From Streptomyces sp. WAC 01529 (GTDB taxonomy: Bacteria > Actinomycetota > Actinomycetes > Streptomycetales > Streptomycetaceae), in NCBI RefSeq assembly GCF_003945545.1, contig NZ_CP029617.1, positions 5,441,001 to 5,505,000 of the forward strand: a stretch of 64,000 bases of DNA. Direction: 5' to 3'. Both the position numbers and the translations under genes were made by a program. The notes under the pieces were generated by a model. That model did no database searches. It was not told the origin of the DNA and saw only the letters and a list, made by a program, of their open reading frames with translations. Shown here piece by piece: positions 51,309 through 59,718 of this stretch (position 1 is the stretch's first letter; each line of letters opens with the position of its first letter).

Positions 51309-52331
51309 TCAGCTCGTGATGTCGCCGAGGTGGTTCCAGAAGCTGATCAGGGCTGCGGCTGTTTCCTCGGGGCGGTCCGTGTTGGGGGAGTGGTCGGCGC
51401 CCTGGATCACCGTGCGGTGGGCGTGCAGGCGGCGTGCCATGTCGTCCAGGAGCGGTACGGGCCAGGTGTCGTCGCTCTCGCCCGAGATGACGTGCGTGGG
51501 CAGCGCGGCGGCGGCGAGTTCGGCGACGCGGTCCGGCTCCGTGGAGAGCTGTTTGCTGGTGGCGATGAGCTGGGCGGGGTTGTGCCGCAGCCAGCGGGCG
51601 CGCAGGGCCTCGCTGTCGTCACCGCCGCCGGCCTTGGCGCCGCCGGTGTCCGTGTCCTCCGGGGGCGGCGGGTCCATGGCCCGCATCGCCTGCCACACCA
51701 CGTCCATCGACAGCGCCGCGAGGGCGTCCGCCAGTATCTTGGCGCGGGACTGCTGGGCGGGGGTGATCGCGGCGGGGCCGGAGGACATCAGGGTGAGCGA
51801 GGCGAAGGCGCGGGGCTCCAGGAGGGCGGCGGCGCGGGCGATCTGGCCGCCGAGGGAGTGGCCCAGGAGGTGGAGCCGGGGAGGCCGGTGGGCTTCCCCG
51901 TGGGGCCCGGGGGCATCCGCGGGCGCCTCCCTGAGCGCGGCGGCCTGCGCCAGGACGTCGCGGGCCAACTCCTCCTGGGCGTACGCCGCTTCGTCGTCCG
52001 GGCCCGGTGATTCGTACTGGCCTCGGCCGTCCACGGCGACGGCGCGGTAGCCGGCGGCGGCGAGGGGTTCGAGGAGGGCGATGAAGTCCTCCTTGCTGCC
52101 GGTGAAGCCGGGGAGGAGGAGGACGGTGCCGGCGGTGTCCCCGGTGTTGCCGGTGCCCTTCCTGCTTTCGGCGCCCTGGGCGGCGCCGGTGCTTGCGGTG
52201 CCTTTGGTGTCCTCGGTGCCTTCGGTGGTTTTCGGCGGGAGTGCGTCGAGGATGGCGAAGTCGCCGCGGGCGGTGTGGAGGGTGCGCGGGGTCGCGCAGG
52301 GGGGTGGGGTGAAGGTGGGCGGCCTGCTCAT
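51309..52331 (-). CDS. Alpha/beta hydrolase
   Basis: A 340-residue hydrolase. The oxyanion strand is TVLLLPGFTGSKEDF (HG-equivalent), the nucleophile elbow GHSLGGQIA, and the histidine lies in GADHSPNTDRPEE, near residue 315. The ATG at 52331 begins MSRPPTFTPPPCATPRTL; the frame continues 230 codons upstream but only through the repetitive spacer, with biased composition, so it is not coding. Residues ~35-75 are a Thr/Gly/Glu-rich insert (GTEDTKGTASTGAAQG) from repetitive DNA. Substrate unknown. Confidence 0.85.
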   Translation of the reverse strand: MSRPPTFTPPPCATPRTLHTARGDFAILDALPPKTTEGTEDTKGTASTGAAQGAESRKGTGNTGDTAGTVLLLPGFTGSKEDFIALLEPLAAAGYRAVAVDGRGQYESPGPDDEAAYAQEELARDVLAQAAALREAPADAPGPHGEAHRPPRLHLLGHSLGGQIARAAALLEPRAFASLTLMSSGPAAITPAQQSRAKILADALAALSMDVVWQAMRAMDPPPPEDTDTGGAKAGGGDDSEALRARWLRHNPAQLIATSKQLSTEPDRVAELAAAALPTHVISGESDDTWPVPLLDDMARRLHAHRTVIQGADHSPNTDRPEETAAALISFWNHLGDITS

Positions 52332-53073
52332 GGCGCCGAGGTTACCGGCCCCGGGGTCCCGTCCTGGCCGGGCGGGCCTGTTGGCCTGTACGGGGGGGGT
52401 TGGCGGCTCCGGCGTTCGGGCCTGCGGGCGTGTGCGGGGGGTTTGGCGGCTCCGGCGTTCGGGCCTGCCGGCGTGTGCTCGGGGCCTCGGTGGCCGCCTT
52501 TCGCCGCTTCGCGGCGCGGCTCGCCCACTGGCTCGGCGCTGTGTCGGTGCGGTGGGCCGGTTGGCCTGTGCCCGGGGCCTCGGTAGCCGCCATTCGCCGC
52601 TTCGCGGCGAGTTCCCCCACCCGCCCACCCGTGACTCGGCGCTGTGTCGGTGCTGTAGGCCGGTTGGCCTGTGCCCGGAGTCTTGGTGGCCGCTACTCGC
52701 CGCTTCGCGGCGCGTTCCCCCACCCGCCCACCCGTTGCTCCGGGCTGTGTTGGTGCCGTAGGGCAGTTGCCCGTGGGCGAGTCTCGGCGGCGCGGGGACC
52801 CGGGGGCTCCTACCTCGGATATTTGGTGCGGGGTAAACGGGTGGGTGGGTGGGGAAGATCCGCCGCGAAGCGGCGGGCCAGGGCTGGCGCCGATCCCGGC
52901 TGGGGCCTGGGCCGCGTTCTCCGCGCCCAGTGTGACCGCATCCAGGTCCATCTCGGGATGGGAGCGTTAGAACCGGTAGAGATGCTGGGCAGGAGACTGC
53001 ACAACTGTTAGTTGTGGCTGCCATGGTTCAGGGTTGTTTGATCGAGGCTTCCCCGCGGTGGTGGGATCAGCAC
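52332..53073. repeat. Minisatellite-like spacer with ~43-base and ~100-base imperfect tandem repeats
   Basis: A 742-base gap without a credible gene. A 43-base unit starting TTGGCGGCTCCGGCGTTCGG is repeated twice (52400, 52443). It is followed by three ~93-103-base units (about 52480-52790), each with the hairpin CGCCGCTTCGCGGCG (52502-52516, 52595-52609, 52698-52712) and a GGCTGTGT/GGCGCTGTGTCGGTG word. A fourth, inverted copy of the hairpin is at 52861-52875. At the right end CACAACT-GTT-AGTTGTG (53000-53016) is a palindrome. Long open frames across it are composition artefacts. Confidence 0.8.
53000..53016. promoter_or_regulatory. 17-bp perfect palindrome before the acetyltransferase gene
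   Basis: CACAACT (53000-53006), GTT, AGTTGTG (53010-53016), 58 bases upstream of the acetyltransferase start. Its symmetry and placement fit an operator for a dimeric regulator; it could instead form a short RNA hairpin. Confidence 0.5.
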
Positions 53074-53625
53074 ATGTCCACCCGCACAGAGCAGATCATG
53101 TACGTCCAGACACCTGAGTTCACCCGTCACGTGGACCGGATCGAGGAGGTGACCGACGCGACGTCTCGACTGAACGCGCTTCCGTTCAGCGACAGCGAAG
53201 GCCGCGCGGAACTGCTTTCGGTTGTATTCGGCGGCCCGCTGCCGTCGTCGGTGACGATCTACCCGCCCTTCTTTACCGAGGGCGGGCTGAACACGACGTT
53301 CGGGGAGAACGTCTTCGTCAACCAGGGATGCACCTTCATGGACAAGGGAGGCATCCGTATCGGCAACGGCGTCATGATCGCCCCGAAGGTCAGCCTCATC
53401 ACCGGAGGCCATCCACTGCCCCTCGCCGAGCGCCGTGAGTACCTCTCGTTCGCCCCGATCGTCATCGAGGACGACGTCTGGATCGGGACGGCTGCCGTGA
53501 TCACGCAAGGGGTGACCATCGGTGCCGGCGCGGTGGTCGCCGCCGGTGCGGTGGTCACTCGTGATGTCCCTGCCGCCACCGTGGTCGCAGGAGTGCCCGC
53601 CCGGGTGATCAAGCAGATCGACTGA
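53074..53625 (+). CDS. Hexapeptide-repeat sugar O-acetyltransferase (LacA/Maa type)
   Basis: A 183-residue left-handed beta-helix acyltransferase. The C-terminal half shows hexapeptide turns and the conserved blocks [22 protein letters not shown] (catalytic histidine), [32 protein letters not shown] and [13 protein letters not shown]. The ATG at 53074 ([15 protein letters not shown]) has GGTGGGA before it; an ATG at 53014 would add 20 atypical residues. Codon use is slightly less GC-biased than in neighbours, and it lies beside the repeat spacer, so it may be an acquired accessory gene. Convergent with the helicase. Confidence 0.87.
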   Translation: MSTRTEQIMYVQTPEFTRHVDRIEEVTDATSRLNALPFSDSEGRAELLSVVFGGPLPSSVTIYPPFFTEGGLNTTFGENVFVNQGCTFMDKGGIRIGNGVMIAPKVSLITGGHPLPLAERREYLSFAPIVIEDDVWIGTAAVITQGVTIGAGAVVAAGAVVTRDVPAATVVAGVPARVIKQID

Positions 53626-53665
53626 GGGCGGACTGAGGACGGACTGAGGGCGGAGGGCGGCACGG

Positions 53666-53698
53666 CGAAGGCCCGCCCCGGGCAGGGACGGGCCTTCG
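53666..53698. terminator. Bidirectional terminator between the acetyltransferase and helicase genes
   Basis: CGAAGGCCCG (53666-53675) pairs with CGGGCCTTCG (53689-53698) over a 13-base GC-rich loop. It is 40 bases after the acetyltransferase stop and 20 bases from the convergent helicase stop. Confidence 0.75.
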
Positions 53699-53717
53699 TG
53701 TCGGGAGGGGGCGAGCG

Positions 53718-56366
53718 TCAGCTCTCCGCGGCCTCCACCTTCTTGCGCGTACGACGCCGCGGCGCCGGAGCCTCGGCCTCGGTCACCTCGGCCGGGACGG
53801 CGGCAACCGCCTTGCGCGTACGGCGACGCGGCTTCGGCTCCTCCGTCGCCTGCGCCGGGATCTCCGCCTCGACCACGGTCTCCGCGGCCTTACGGGTCCG
53901 GCGCTTCGGCTTCTCCGCCACCGGGGCTTCCGCCTCGGCGACCGGCTGCGCGGCCTTGCGAGTCCGCTTCGGCTTCTCGGCGGCGACCGGGGCCTCCGCC
54001 TCGGCGACCGGCTCCGCAGCCTTGCGAGTCCGCTTCGGCTTCTCGGCCACAGGGGCCTCAGCCTCAACCACCGCCTCGGCGGCCTTACGGGTGCGCCGCT
54101 TCGGCTTCTCCGCCGCCGGGGCTTCCGCCTCGGCGACCGGCTCCGCAGCCTTGCGGGTGCGCTTGGGCTTCTCGGCAGCGGCCGGGGCTTCCGCCTCAAC
54201 CGCCGTCTCGGCGGCCTTACGGGTCCGGCGCTTGGGCTTCTCCGCCGCCGGGGCTTCTGCCTCGGCGACCGGCTCCGCAGCCTTGCGGGTCCGCTTGGGC
54301 TTCTCGGCAGCGGCAGCGACCGGGGTCTCCGCCTCGGCAACCGCCTCCGCAGCCTTCCGCGTGCGCCGCTTCGGCTTCTCGGCGGCAGCCGGGGCTTCCG
54401 CCTCGGCCACCGGCTGCGCAGCCTTGCGGGTCCGCTTCGGCTTCTCGGCGGCGACCGGGGCCTCCGCCTCGGCGACCGGCTCAGCCGCCTTCCGCGTCCG
54501 CTTCGGCTTCTCCGCAGCGGCAGCGACAGTGGTAGCGGCCGCAACCGGGGCCTCCACCTCGGCAACCGTCTCCGCCGGCTTCCGCGTCCGGCGGCGCGGC
54601 TTCGTCACCGGCGCCTCCGCCTCGGGGGCGGGAACGGCGGCCGGCGCCTCAGGCTCGGTAGCCGTGGCCGTCGGCGCGGTCACGGCTTCCGCGGCCGCCC
54701 CGCCCCGCGTCCGGCGACGGCGACGCGGCGTGCGCGACTCCGTCGGCTCAGCGATGACCTCAGGGGTGGTCGCAGAGGTGGCCTCGGCGCTGACCTCAGC
54801 GGCAACCTCGGCGACCGGAGCGGTCGCCGTGACCGGGGCCGCGTCCAGCGGGCTGCCGGCCCGCGTCCGGCGGCGGCGCCGCGGCGTACGCGCCGGGCGC
54901 TCCTGCTCCGAGGAGGCGGGGGAAGCGGGACCCGAGGACGTACGACCGCCACGGTCATCCCGCGAACCACGCGAACCACCGTCGCCACGCGAACCACGGG
55001 AGTCGCGGTCACCGCGGGAGTCGCGGTCACCACGCGAACCACGGGAGTCGCGGTCGCCACGCGAACCACGCCCGCGCCCACCCGTCTCGCCGAGGTCCTC
55101 GATCTCCTCCGCGCCCAGACCCGCACGGGTCCGCTCGGCGCGCGGCAGGACACCCTTGGTGCCCGCCGGGATGTTCAGCTCCTCGTACAGGTGAGGGGAG
55201 CTGGAGTACGTCTCGACCGGGTCGCTGAAGCCCAGGTCCAGCGCCTTGTTGATCAGCTGCCAGCGCGGGATGTCGTCCCAGTCGACCAGCGTGATCGCGA
55301 TGCCCTTGGCCCCCGCGCGGCCGGTGCGGCCGATGCGGTGGAGGTAGGTCTTCTCGTCCTCGGGCGACTGGTAGTTGATGACGTGCGTGACGCCCTCGAC
55401 GTCGATGCCGCGCGCGGCGACGTCCGTGCAGACGAGCACGTCCACCTTGCCGTTGCGGAACGCCCGCAGGGCCTGCTCGCGCGCGCCCTGGCCGAGGTCG
55501 CCGTGGACGGCGCCCGAGGCGAAGCCGCGCTTCTGCAGCTGCTCGGCGATGTCGGCCGCCGTGCGCTTGGTGCGGCAGAAGACCATCGCGAGCCCGCGGC
55601 CGTCGGCCTGCAGGATGCGGGAGATCATCTCCGGCTTGTCCATGTTGTGCGCGCGGTAGACGAACTGCGCGGTGTTCGCGACGGTCTGGCCCTCGTCGTC
55701 CGGCGCGGTGGCGCGGATGTGCGTGGGCTGTGACATGTAGCGACGGGCGAGGCCGATGACCGCGCCGGGCATGGTCGCCGAGAAGAGCATCGTCTGGCGC
55801 TTCGGCGGCAGCATGTTGATGATCCGCTCGACGTCGGGCAGGAAGCCCAGGTCGAGCATCTCGTCGGCCTCGTCCAGGACGAGGCACTTGACGTGCTTGA
55901 GGTCGAGCTTGCGCTGGCCCGCGAGGTCGAGGAGACGACCGGGGGTGCCGACGACGATGTCGATGCCCTTCTTGAGGGCCTCGACCTGCGGCTCGTAGGC
56001 ACGGCCGCCGTATATGGCGAGGACGCGGACGTTGCGCGCCTTGCCGGCGGTCAGCAGGTCGTTCGTCACCTGCTGGCACAGCTCGCGGGTGGGGACGACG
56101 ATGAGGGCCTGCGGCGCCTCGGTCAGCTGCTCGGGCTTGGCGCGGCCCGCCTCGACGTCGGCGGGGACGATCACGCGCTCCAGGAGCGGGAGACCAAAGC
56201 CGAGCGTCTTGCCGGTGCCGGTCTTGGCCTGGCCGATGACGTCCTTGCCCGAAAGGGCGACGGGGAGCGTCATCTCCTGGATGGGGAAGGGGGTGATGAT
56301 GCCGACGGCTTCAAGGGCTTCGGCTGTCTCGGGAAGAATCCCGAGCTCTCGGAAAGTCGTAGTCAG
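53718..56366 (-). CDS. DEAD-box RNA helicase with long repetitive basic C-terminal tail; probable CTG start
   Basis: An 882-residue ATP-dependent RNA helicase (RhlE/CsdA-like). With the CTG at 56366, the N-terminus is (L/M)TTTFRELGILPETAEALE and the Q motif GIITPFPIQ (~22-30) is present; the first ATG (56273) would remove it. Other motifs: AKTGTGKT (~47), PTRELC, VLDEADEML, FSATMPG, HRIGRTGRAG. From ~430 the tail has Gly/Arg/Asp/Ser-rich (RGSRGDRDSRG) segments, then ~11 copies of a ~20-residue unit (AEAEAPVAAEKPKRTRKAA). The tail probably binds RNA. A typical RhlE is 450-550 residues, so about half is tail. Confidence 0.9.
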   Translation of the reverse strand: MTTTFRELGILPETAEALEAVGIITPFPIQEMTLPVALSGKDVIGQAKTGTGKTLGFGLPLLERVIVPADVEAGRAKPEQLTEAPQALIVVPTRELCQQVTNDLLTAGKARNVRVLAIYGGRAYEPQVEALKKGIDIVVGTPGRLLDLAGQRKLDLKHVKCLVLDEADEMLDLGFLPDVERIINMLPPKRQTMLFSATMPGAVIGLARRYMSQPTHIRATAPDDEGQTVANTAQFVYRAHNMDKPEMISRILQADGRGLAMVFCRTKRTAADIAEQLQKRGFASGAVHGDLGQGAREQALRAFRNGKVDVLVCTDVAARGIDVEGVTHVINYQSPEDEKTYLHRIGRTGRAGAKGIAITLVDWDDIPRWQLINKALDLGFSDPVETYSSSPHLYEELNIPAGTKGVLPRAERTRAGLGAEEIEDLGETGGRGRGSRGDRDSRGSRGDRDSRGDRDSRGSRGDGGSRGSRDDRGGRTSSGPASPASSEQERPARTPRRRRRTRAGSPLDAAPVTATAPVAEVAAEVSAEATSATTPEVIAEPTESRTPRRRRRTRGGAAAEAVTAPTATATEPEAPAAVPAPEAEAPVTKPRRRTRKPAETVAEVEAPVAAATTVAAAAEKPKRTRKAAEPVAEAEAPVAAEKPKRTRKAAQPVAEAEAPAAAEKPKRRTRKAAEAVAEAETPVAAAAEKPKRTRKAAEPVAEAEAPAAEKPKRRTRKAAETAVEAEAPAAAEKPKRTRKAAEPVAEAEAPAAEKPKRRTRKAAEAVVEAEAPVAEKPKRTRKAAEPVAEAEAPVAAEKPKRTRKAAQPVAEAEAPVAEKPKRRTRKAAETVVEAEIPAQATEEPKPRRRTRKAVAAVPAEVTEAEAPAPRRRTRKKVEAAES
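53860..54560 (-). repeat. ~60-base coding tandem repeats in the helicase tail
   Basis: About 11 imperfect copies of a ~60-66-base unit encode alternating KPKRTRKAA/KPKRRTRKAA and AEAEAPVA modules. Spacer codons vary (VA, AA, VAAAA) but the basic core is constant, which points to slippage or unequal exchange under selection for charge pattern. It could be mistaken for a CRISPR array, but the units are in frame, of one kind and inside a gene. Confidence 0.85.
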
Positions 56367-56780
56367 GGCTATGCCTCTTCTGTGAGACGCGGCGTGAGGC
56401 GAACGCTGGGGGTCGTGACCGTGCCACTACCGCCGGACGCTTGGGGGGCTGACCGGGGGCGCGGGACCACTGCCTGCGCTCGAGCGCTCTTACCGCTGAG
56501 GTTCCCTCCTCGTGCCGTACGCAGCTGCGCGTACCGCCCGGAGGGCTGTCGGGTCGGAGCCGATCGGGCCACCGACCGGGCATCCTCATTCGTACGGCCT
56601 GTCGAATATTCGGCAGGCGCATTACCACTGTACCCCGGAATCTCGCATGCGTGTCCGGCGAATTCGTCACATGGTCGTCGTCACACTGACCGATCAGCGG
56701 CCCACCCGTCACCGATCAGGGTCTGTTCAGGGAGTGACCAGGGCCTTACGCCTTACGGCAGGCGGGCTATTGTGCGTTTC
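56367..56780. promoter_or_regulatory. Divergent control region between the helicase and the ferritin-like gene
   Basis: A 414-base gap with no gene. It holds a 22-bp palindrome with one mismatch, GCCTGTCGAAT/ATTCGGCAGGC (56597-56618), close to candidate minus-strand -10 boxes (TACAGT near 56632, TAATGC near 56624) for the helicase, implying a ~250-base helicase leader. On the plus strand TATTGT (56768-56773) ends 7 bases before the ferritin-like ATG, which has no ribosome site, so that message may be leaderless. Confidence 0.5.
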
Positions 56781-57554
56781 ATGGAGACGCCTGACACCGC
56801 CGCTGGATCCGCTGCCGAACCCCCCGCCGAAAACACCGCCGAAACCCCCGCCGAGCCCACCGGCGTCGCCGCCCAGGACTGGGCGAAGGCTTCCGCCGAG
56901 CCCCACTACCGCGCCGCGGTAGTGGACCTGCTGGGCGCGCTCGCCTACGGAGAGCTGGCGGCGTTCGAGCGGCTCGCGGAGGACGCGAAGCTGGCGCCGA
57001 CGCTCGGCGACAAGGCGGAGCTGGCGAAGATGGCGTCGGCGGAGTTCCACCACTTCGAGCAGTTGCGGGACCGGCTCTCGGCGATCGGCGCGGAGCCGAC
57101 CGAGGCCATGGAGCCCTTCGTGGCGGCGCTCGACGGCTTCCACCGGCAGACCGCGCCGTCCGACTGGCTCGAGGGCCTGGTCAAGGCGTACGTCGGCGAC
57201 TCGATCGCCAGCGACTTCTACCGCGAGGTGGCGGCCCGCCTCGACGTCGATACGCGCGGACTCGTACTCGGCGTCCTCGACGACACCGGGCACGCGAGCT
57301 TCGCCGTGGAGAAGGTGCGGGCCGCGATCGATGCCGATCCGCGTCTGGGCGGGCGGCTCGCGCTGTGGGCGCGGCGGCTGATGGGCGAGGCCCTCTCGCA
57401 GTCGCAGCGGGTGGTCGCGGACCGGGACGCGCTCTCCACCATGCTCGTCGGGGGCGTCGCCGATGGGTTCGACCTCGCCGAGGTCGGACGGATGTTCTCC
57501 CGCATCACCGAGGCGCACACCAAGCGGATGGCGGCGCTGGGCCTGGCGGCCTAG
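56781..57554 (+). CDS. Ferritin-like fold protein (MiaE-like domain)
   Basis: A 257-residue helical-bundle protein. After a Thr/Ala/Glu/Pro-rich head of ~35 residues come four long helices with carboxylate/histidine positions AYGELAAFERL, ASAEFHHFEQLRDRL and DTGHASFAVEKV. This fits the ferritin-like superfamily (MiaE_2 type), but whether a full di-iron site exists is not certain. ATG at 56781, probably leaderless. It is divergent from the helicase, the same pairing as Rv3210c-Rv3211 in Mycobacterium (from memory). Confidence 0.83.
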   Translation: METPDTAAGSAAEPPAENTAETPAEPTGVAAQDWAKASAEPHYRAAVVDLLGALAYGELAAFERLAEDAKLAPTLGDKAELAKMASAEFHHFEQLRDRLSAIGAEPTEAMEPFVAALDGFHRQTAPSDWLEGLVKAYVGDSIASDFYREVAARLDVDTRGLVLGVLDDTGHASFAVEKVRAAIDADPRLGGRLALWARRLMGEALSQSQRVVADRDALSTMLVGGVADGFDLAEVGRMFSRITEAHTKRMAALGLAA

Positions 57555-57601
57555 CCGGTTCCCTTACGCCGTCTTCGGGCCTGGCGGCCCGGCACGCTCC
57601 C

Positions 57602-57871
57602 TTACGCCGTCGCTGAGCGGTGCATTCCGTTCCGGGTCGGGCGGATCAGCAGGGACAGCAGGGCCGCCGATACCGCCGCCGCTCCCAGGAGGGTCGCGGG
57701 GGCGTGGCCGGGGCCCAGCGCCATGTGTGTGATGAAGGCGCCGATGAGGGCGCCCGCCGGGCCCGTCGACAGGACGAGGCTGCGCGCGGGCAGCCGGTGC
57801 GCCATGCGGTGCGCGATGGCCCAGGACAGGGCGAAACCCAGCAGAGCGGAGCCGAGTGCTTCCAGAATCAC
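57602..57871 (-). CDS. Small hydrophobic membrane protein, unknown function
   Basis: An 89-residue protein with three hydrophobic stretches: LGSALLGFALSWAIAHRMAHRL, VLSTGPAGALIGAFITHMAL and ATLLGAAAVSAALLSLLI. The GTG at 57871 is preceded by GGGAGGG (57879-57885). The TGPAGALIGAFI segment resembles a transglycosylase-associated (GlsB/YmgE-like) Gly-rich motif, but weakly. I assign no function. It lies 47 bases past the ferritin-like stop on the other strand. Confidence 0.72.
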   Translation of the reverse strand: MILEALGSALLGFALSWAIAHRMAHRLPARSLVLSTGPAGALIGAFITHMALGPGHAPATLLGAAAVSAALLSLLIRPTRNGMHRSATA

Positions 57872-57998
57872 GGTGATGCCCTCCCTCGCGGCCGGTGCGT
57901 GTCGGTCGTAGCCGGTGTACCCAAGGTGGCCGGAACGCAACCCTCCACGAACCGGCGGCCCCGCCCTCACCTCGTACGACAAGCAGGCCAACAGACAA

Positions 57999-58033
57999 GT
58001 ACGGCCCGGTGGTTGAGAACCACCGGGCCGTAC
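57999..58033 (-). terminator. Terminator after the DUF3107 gene
   Basis: A perfect 16-bp inverted repeat: GTACGGCCCGGTGGTT (57999-58014) and its complement (58018-58033), with a GAG loop, 52 bases beyond the DUF3107 stop. Confidence 0.86.
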
Positions 58034-58084
58034 TCGTCCGCGCGTCCCACGGGCCCGCCCTACGGGCGTGTCCGCGGGCGTGTC

Positions 58085-58312
58085 CTACAGGGCGCTGAAG
58101 CCCACCTTGCGCGCCGTGGGCTCGCCGAGCTCCACGTACGCGAGGCGGTCGGCCGGAACCAGGACCTTGCGGCCGTGGTCGTCCACGAGGCTCAGCAGCG
58201 GCGACTTGCCGGTCAGCGCCTCGGACACCGCGTGCTCGACTTCCTCGGCACTCTGGCCGCTCTCCAGCACGATCTCGCGGGGCGCGTACTGCACGCCGAT
58301 CTTGACCTCCAC
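58085..58312 (-). CDS. DUF3107 small protein (TB9.4-like)
   Basis: A 75-residue actinobacterial protein: VKIGVQYAPREIVLESGQSA and an alpha/beta middle (EEVEHAVSEAL), then VLVPADRLAYVELGEPTARKVGFSAL. Complete DUF3107 match. The GTG at 58312 has GGAGGG (8-base spacing). Divergence of function is unknown; its homologue lies beside the TetR gene in Mycobacterium as well (Rv3208A/Rv3208, by memory). It is downstream of the TetR gene in the same direction, 139 bases away. Confidence 0.92.
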   Translation of the reverse strand: MEVKIGVQYAPREIVLESGQSAEEVEHAVSEALTGKSPLLSLVDDHGRKVLVPADRLAYVELGEPTARKVGFSAL

Positions 58313-58451
58313 GGCTTTGTCCCTCCGACGGTCAGTCTGTGCGCGGCCGTCCGCGCCGTACCCAGCACACATTAGCCCGGTGAGGGGAGGCGGAAGGACC
58401 TGGCCATGAACGCCGGTAGCGAACACCGGACGGGAACAGAAAGGCGAGCGG

Positions 58452-59093
58452 TCAGTGGCCCTCGGTGCCGTGCAGCGGGAAGCCCGCGATGCCGCGCCAC
58501 GCGAGCGACGTGAGCAGCCGCACCGCCTTCTCGCGCGGGACCGTGCTGCCGCTGGCCAGCCAGTACCGGGCGACCACCTGCGAGTACCCGCCGAGGCCGA
58601 CGGCGAGGAGCATCGCCTCGTCCCTGGGCAGGCCGGTGTCCTCGGCGATGACCTCGCAGATCGCCTCCGCGCACTGAAGGGTGACGCGGTCCACGCGCTC
58701 GCGGACCGCCGCCTCGTTCGTCAGGTCCGACTCGAAGACCAGCCGGAAGGCGCCGCCCTCGTCCTCGACGTACGCGAAGTAGGCGTCCATCGTCGCGGCG
58801 ACGCGCAGCTTGTTGTCCGTGGTGGACGCGAGCGCCGTGCGGACCGACTGGAGCAGTGACTCGCAGTGCTGGTCGAGCAGGGCCAGATAGAGGTCGAGCT
58901 TGCCGGGGAAGTGCTGGTAGAGCACCGGCTTGCTGACCCCGGCGCGCTCGGCGATGTCGTCCATCGCGGCCGCGTGGTAACCCTGTGCGACGAAAACTTC
59001 CTGGGCCGCGCCGAGAAGTTGATTGCGTCGGGCACGGCGCGGCAGGCGTGTGCCCCGCGGGCGTGCCGCCTCTGTCTGCTCGATGGCTGTCAC
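58452..59093 (-). CDS. TetR-family transcriptional regulator
   Basis: A 213-residue repressor. The helix-turn-helix is QGYHAAAMDDIAERAGVSKPVLYQHFPGK (~residues 35-63), followed by a helical ligand-binding domain. The GTG at 59093 follows GGAGG; an upstream ATG (59138) lacks a site. It is in the same actinobacterial block as DUF3107 and the helicase. Mycobacterial homologues control lipid or envelope genes; the target here is unknown. Confidence 0.9.
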   Translation of the reverse strand: MTAIEQTEAARPRGTRLPRRARRNQLLGAAQEVFVAQGYHAAAMDDIAERAGVSKPVLYQHFPGKLDLYLALLDQHCESLLQSVRTALASTTDNKLRVAATMDAYFAYVEDEGGAFRLVFESDLTNEAAVRERVDRVTLQCAEAICEVIAEDTGLPRDEAMLLAVGLGGYSQVVARYWLASGSTVPREKAVRLLTSLAWRGIAGFPLHGTEGH

Positions 59094-59302
59094 GCCGCCT
59101 CCCAATCGTCCGATGTGCGGTGTGCGCCGCGCCGCCATCGTACTTTTCGGTAACAGTGATGTGCGCGGTGCGGGCGCAGAATTTCACGGACTGGACCGCC
59201 GCGGCCGGGGTGCGCGGCGGTGCGTAGCGGGGCAAACACGGTCAGGTCGATGTCGGCCCCGGCTCCTCGCCCCCCACCGGCGCCCCGGCCCTCCCGGCAC
59301 CC

Positions 59303-59527
59303 TCAGCGGTAGTCGTCCTCGTCGAGGCGGACCACACGGGCCTGCTCCACGAGGTCGGCTTCGCTGGCGGCGTCCGGGTCGGCGTCCTGGAGGGAGTCGT
59401 CCCTGCTGGGGGCGAGATCGGTGTGCTGCTCCGCGGTGTCCGCCTCCGGGGCCTCCACGCCGGCCTCGGCGTCGGTCGCGTCCTCTTCCGTCTCGAAGGT
59501 CTCGGGATCGGTCGGGTCGACACTCAT
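59303..59527 (-). CDS. Highly acidic 74-residue protein
   Basis: A small protein of strongly negative charge, MSVDPTDPETFETEEDATDAE at the start and VEQARVVRLDEDDYR at the end; likely disordered. Its homologues are annotated as hypothetical across Streptomyces as I recall. The preceding GGGAAGAG gives a fair ribosome site. Role unknown; possibly binds a basic partner. Confidence 0.72.
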   Translation of the reverse strand: MSVDPTDPETFETEEDATDAEAGVEAPEADTAEQHTDLAPSRDDSLQDADPDAASEADLVEQARVVRLDEDDYR

Positions 59528-59718
59528 GTATGGCTCTCTTCCCTTGCGGTACTGGTGGCCCTTCGTGATGCGAGTGCCCTGTTCGCCCGCTTTCTATGAG
59601 CGTAGGAGAGACCCGGATCAGGCGCTATGCGATCCGGGCATGATCAGGGCGCCATCCGCGTGCGATCTGTGACCGCGAACACGTGAACCCCCGCGTGATC
59701 GTCTCGTAACATTGCCGC

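Noticed and set aside
52332-53024. 230-codon upstream extension of the alpha/beta hydrolase
   Set aside because: It consists of Arg/Pro/Thr/Gly-rich repeats that mirror the minisatellite DNA, and the ATG at 52331 starts the normal hydrolase N-terminus.
53860-54560. CRISPR array
   Set aside because: The periodic units (~60 bases) are in-frame coding repeats with related, not unique, spacers, and no cas genes are nearby.
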